Source: an uncultured Eubacteriales bacterium
Lineage (GTDB): Bacteria > Bacillota > Clostridia > Oscillospirales > CAG-272
Assembly (NCBI GenBank): GCA_900550625.1
Contig: URSW01000099.1
Span: forward strand, 1 to 6,395
Direction: 5' to 3'
DNA length: 6,395 nt
In this document: positions 5,712-6,395 of the stretch, one piece after another
Layout: every line of letters begins with the position of its first letter
Numbering within the stretch: the stretch's first letter is position 1
Notes under the pieces: model-generated
What the model saw: the letters and a program-made list of their open reading frames with translations, nothing else
What the model was told of the DNA's origin: nothing
Database searches by the model: none
Program-made: the position numbers and the translations under genes

Positions 5712-6395
5712 CCTTCCTTCGGTGAAAGAAGCTCGTCAAGCGATCCGAATCTGTAGCCCTCTCCGGCAAGCTCCGTGATAACATCGCCGAGTATTTCCGC
5801 GTTTGTCGCGGAGGTCGGATGAAGAAGCATTATTTCGCCGCAGTGAACGGAATCGATAATTTTTCTTTTTGCCTTCTCCGCGCTCATCTGACGCGCGTTG
5901 TCCCAATCGGCGTATGCGAAGCTCCACATCACCGTCGTATATCCGAGCTCGGAGGCATAACGGAGGCTGTCGCGGCTTATCTCGCCCTCAGGAGGACGGT
6001 AAAACTTCGAAATTTCGATTCCGAGCTCATCCGACGCGCATTTTTCAAGCTCTTCAAGTTCTTCGGCGAATTCTTCCTTCGACGACACATTCGACATGTT
6101 CCGATGGTGCGCGGTGTGATTGCAGACCGTGTGCCCCTCTTTTGCCATGCGGCGCACAAGCTCGGGATTGCGCTTTATCAGGTTTTCGAGGATAAAAAAC
6201 GCGCCGCAGACCTTCTTCTCGCCGAGAACGTCGAGTATCTTCTCAACATTTCCGTTTTCGTATCCCGCGTCAAACGTGAGATACACGACCTTATCGCCCT
6301 TTTCGGCAGCCGTTTTGTTTATATATACGCCGCCGTATTCCGTAAGATAGGAAAACTCCGTCGGGCACGGCGGGATTTTCCCGTCCTTTTCATGC
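5708..6395 (-). CDS. pdaA: PdaA-type peptidoglycan N-acetylmuramic acid deacetylase (5' end outside window)
   Basis: The last 228 codons of a CE4 deacetylase, open to the window edge. A GTG at 6286 (visible residue 37) lies inside the conserved domain and is not the real start. Sequence upstream of it (TEYGGVYINKTAAEKGDKV) matches the YGAFY-type segment that precedes the catalytic domain in PdaA. PdaA hallmarks follow: TFDAGYENG (Asp42); NHTAHH (His93, His97); YRPPEG (Arg133); WSFAYADW (Asp163, Trp164); and EIMLLHPTSATNAE (His192). B. subtilis PdaA has TFDNGYENG and a WSLAFLDW motif at the same places. PdaA removes the acetyl group from muramic acid after CwlD amidase action, leading to muramic delta-lactam in spore cortex. 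Ala43 replaces the usual second Asp of the first CE4 motif; Asn stands there in B. subtilis, so this is a family trait, not decay. It is coupled by ATGA to the next deacetylase. The signal or anchor segment is not visible. Assignment to PdaA rests on recalled sequence likeness. Confidence 0.85.
   Translation of the reverse strand, partial: HEKDGKIPPCPTEFSYLTEYGGVYINKTAAEKGDKVVYLTFDAGYENGNVEKILDVLGEKKVCGAFFILENLIKRNPELVRRMAKEGHTVCNHTAHHRNMSNVSSKEEFAEELEELEKCASDELGIEISKFYRPPEGEISRDSLRYASELGYTTVMWSFAYADWDNARQMSAEKAKRKIIDSVHCGEIMLLHPTSATNAEILGDVITELAGEGYRFGSLDELLSPKEG
5712..5719 (-). promoter_or_regulatory. Shine-Dalgarno deciding the start of the second deacetylase
   Basis: AAGGAAGG lies directly against the ATG at 5711 but 6 nt before a second in-frame ATG at 5705 (sequence GG-ATGAAG-ATG). 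The spacing favours the second ATG, which would shorten the protein by two residues. The site lies inside the last codons of the upstream gene. Confidence 0.65.

Noticed and set aside
6264..6269. Inactive deacetylase because the first CE4 motif lacks its second Asp (TFDAG)
   Set aside because: PdaA of B. subtilis also lacks this Asp (TFDNG) and is active. The other catalytic residues, including both metal His and the final LLH, are present.
6284..6286. GTG at 6286 as the start of the PdaA-type gene
   Set aside because: The same frame is open to the window edge and encodes a PdaA-like segment upstream. Starting at GTG would begin inside the first beta strand of the catalytic domain.
1..6395. 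A novel defence, mobile or biosynthetic system
   Set aside because: The window is fully accounted for by rpoC, rpoB, two CE4 deacetylases and their regulatory sites. No integrase, transposase, repeat array or unknown conserved gene cluster is visible.

Overview
The window looks like chromosomal DNA from a spore-forming member of the Firmicutes, most likely a moderately GC-rich, possibly gut-associated, Clostridia lineage. The evidence is the Gram-positive form of RpoB (no large proteobacterial insertion, acidic C-terminal tail), the short-insert form of RpoC, and a PdaA-like cortex deacetylase. The lineage call is inference from protein features. All genes lie on the minus strand, so transcription runs from high to low coordinates.

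Layout in the direction of transcription. (1) 6395-5708: a PdaA-type polysaccharide deacetylase with its 5' end outside the window. (2) 5711-4989: a secreted classical CE4 deacetylase, joined to the first by an ATGA stop/start overlap. An intrinsic terminator whose stem is built from the last codons of this gene ends the unit. (3) 4988-4741: a 248-base gap with an AT-rich dyad, a near-consensus sigma-A promoter with an extended -10, and a leader of about 100 nt containing a GAAA-tetraloop hairpin. (4) 4740-925: complete rpoB. (5) 924-878: a 47-base spacer with a small hairpin and a Shine-Dalgarno. (6) 877-1: the first 292 codons of rpoC, cut by the window edge inside the clamp helices.

rpoB and rpoC encode the two large subunits of RNA polymerase. 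The two deacetylases remodel cell-wall glycan; PdaA-type enzymes take part in making muramic delta-lactam in spore cortex. The sequence shows no functional link between the two transcription units. The notable point of the layout is that rpoBC sits behind deacetylases and its own promoter instead of behind rplL. The other notable point is an Asn at the RpoB position equivalent to E. coli His526, a classic rifampicin-resistance site. I see no mobile element, CRISPR array, RNA gene or undescribed multi-gene system. The long plus-strand open frames over rpoB and over the complete deacetylase are in-register antisense shadows.
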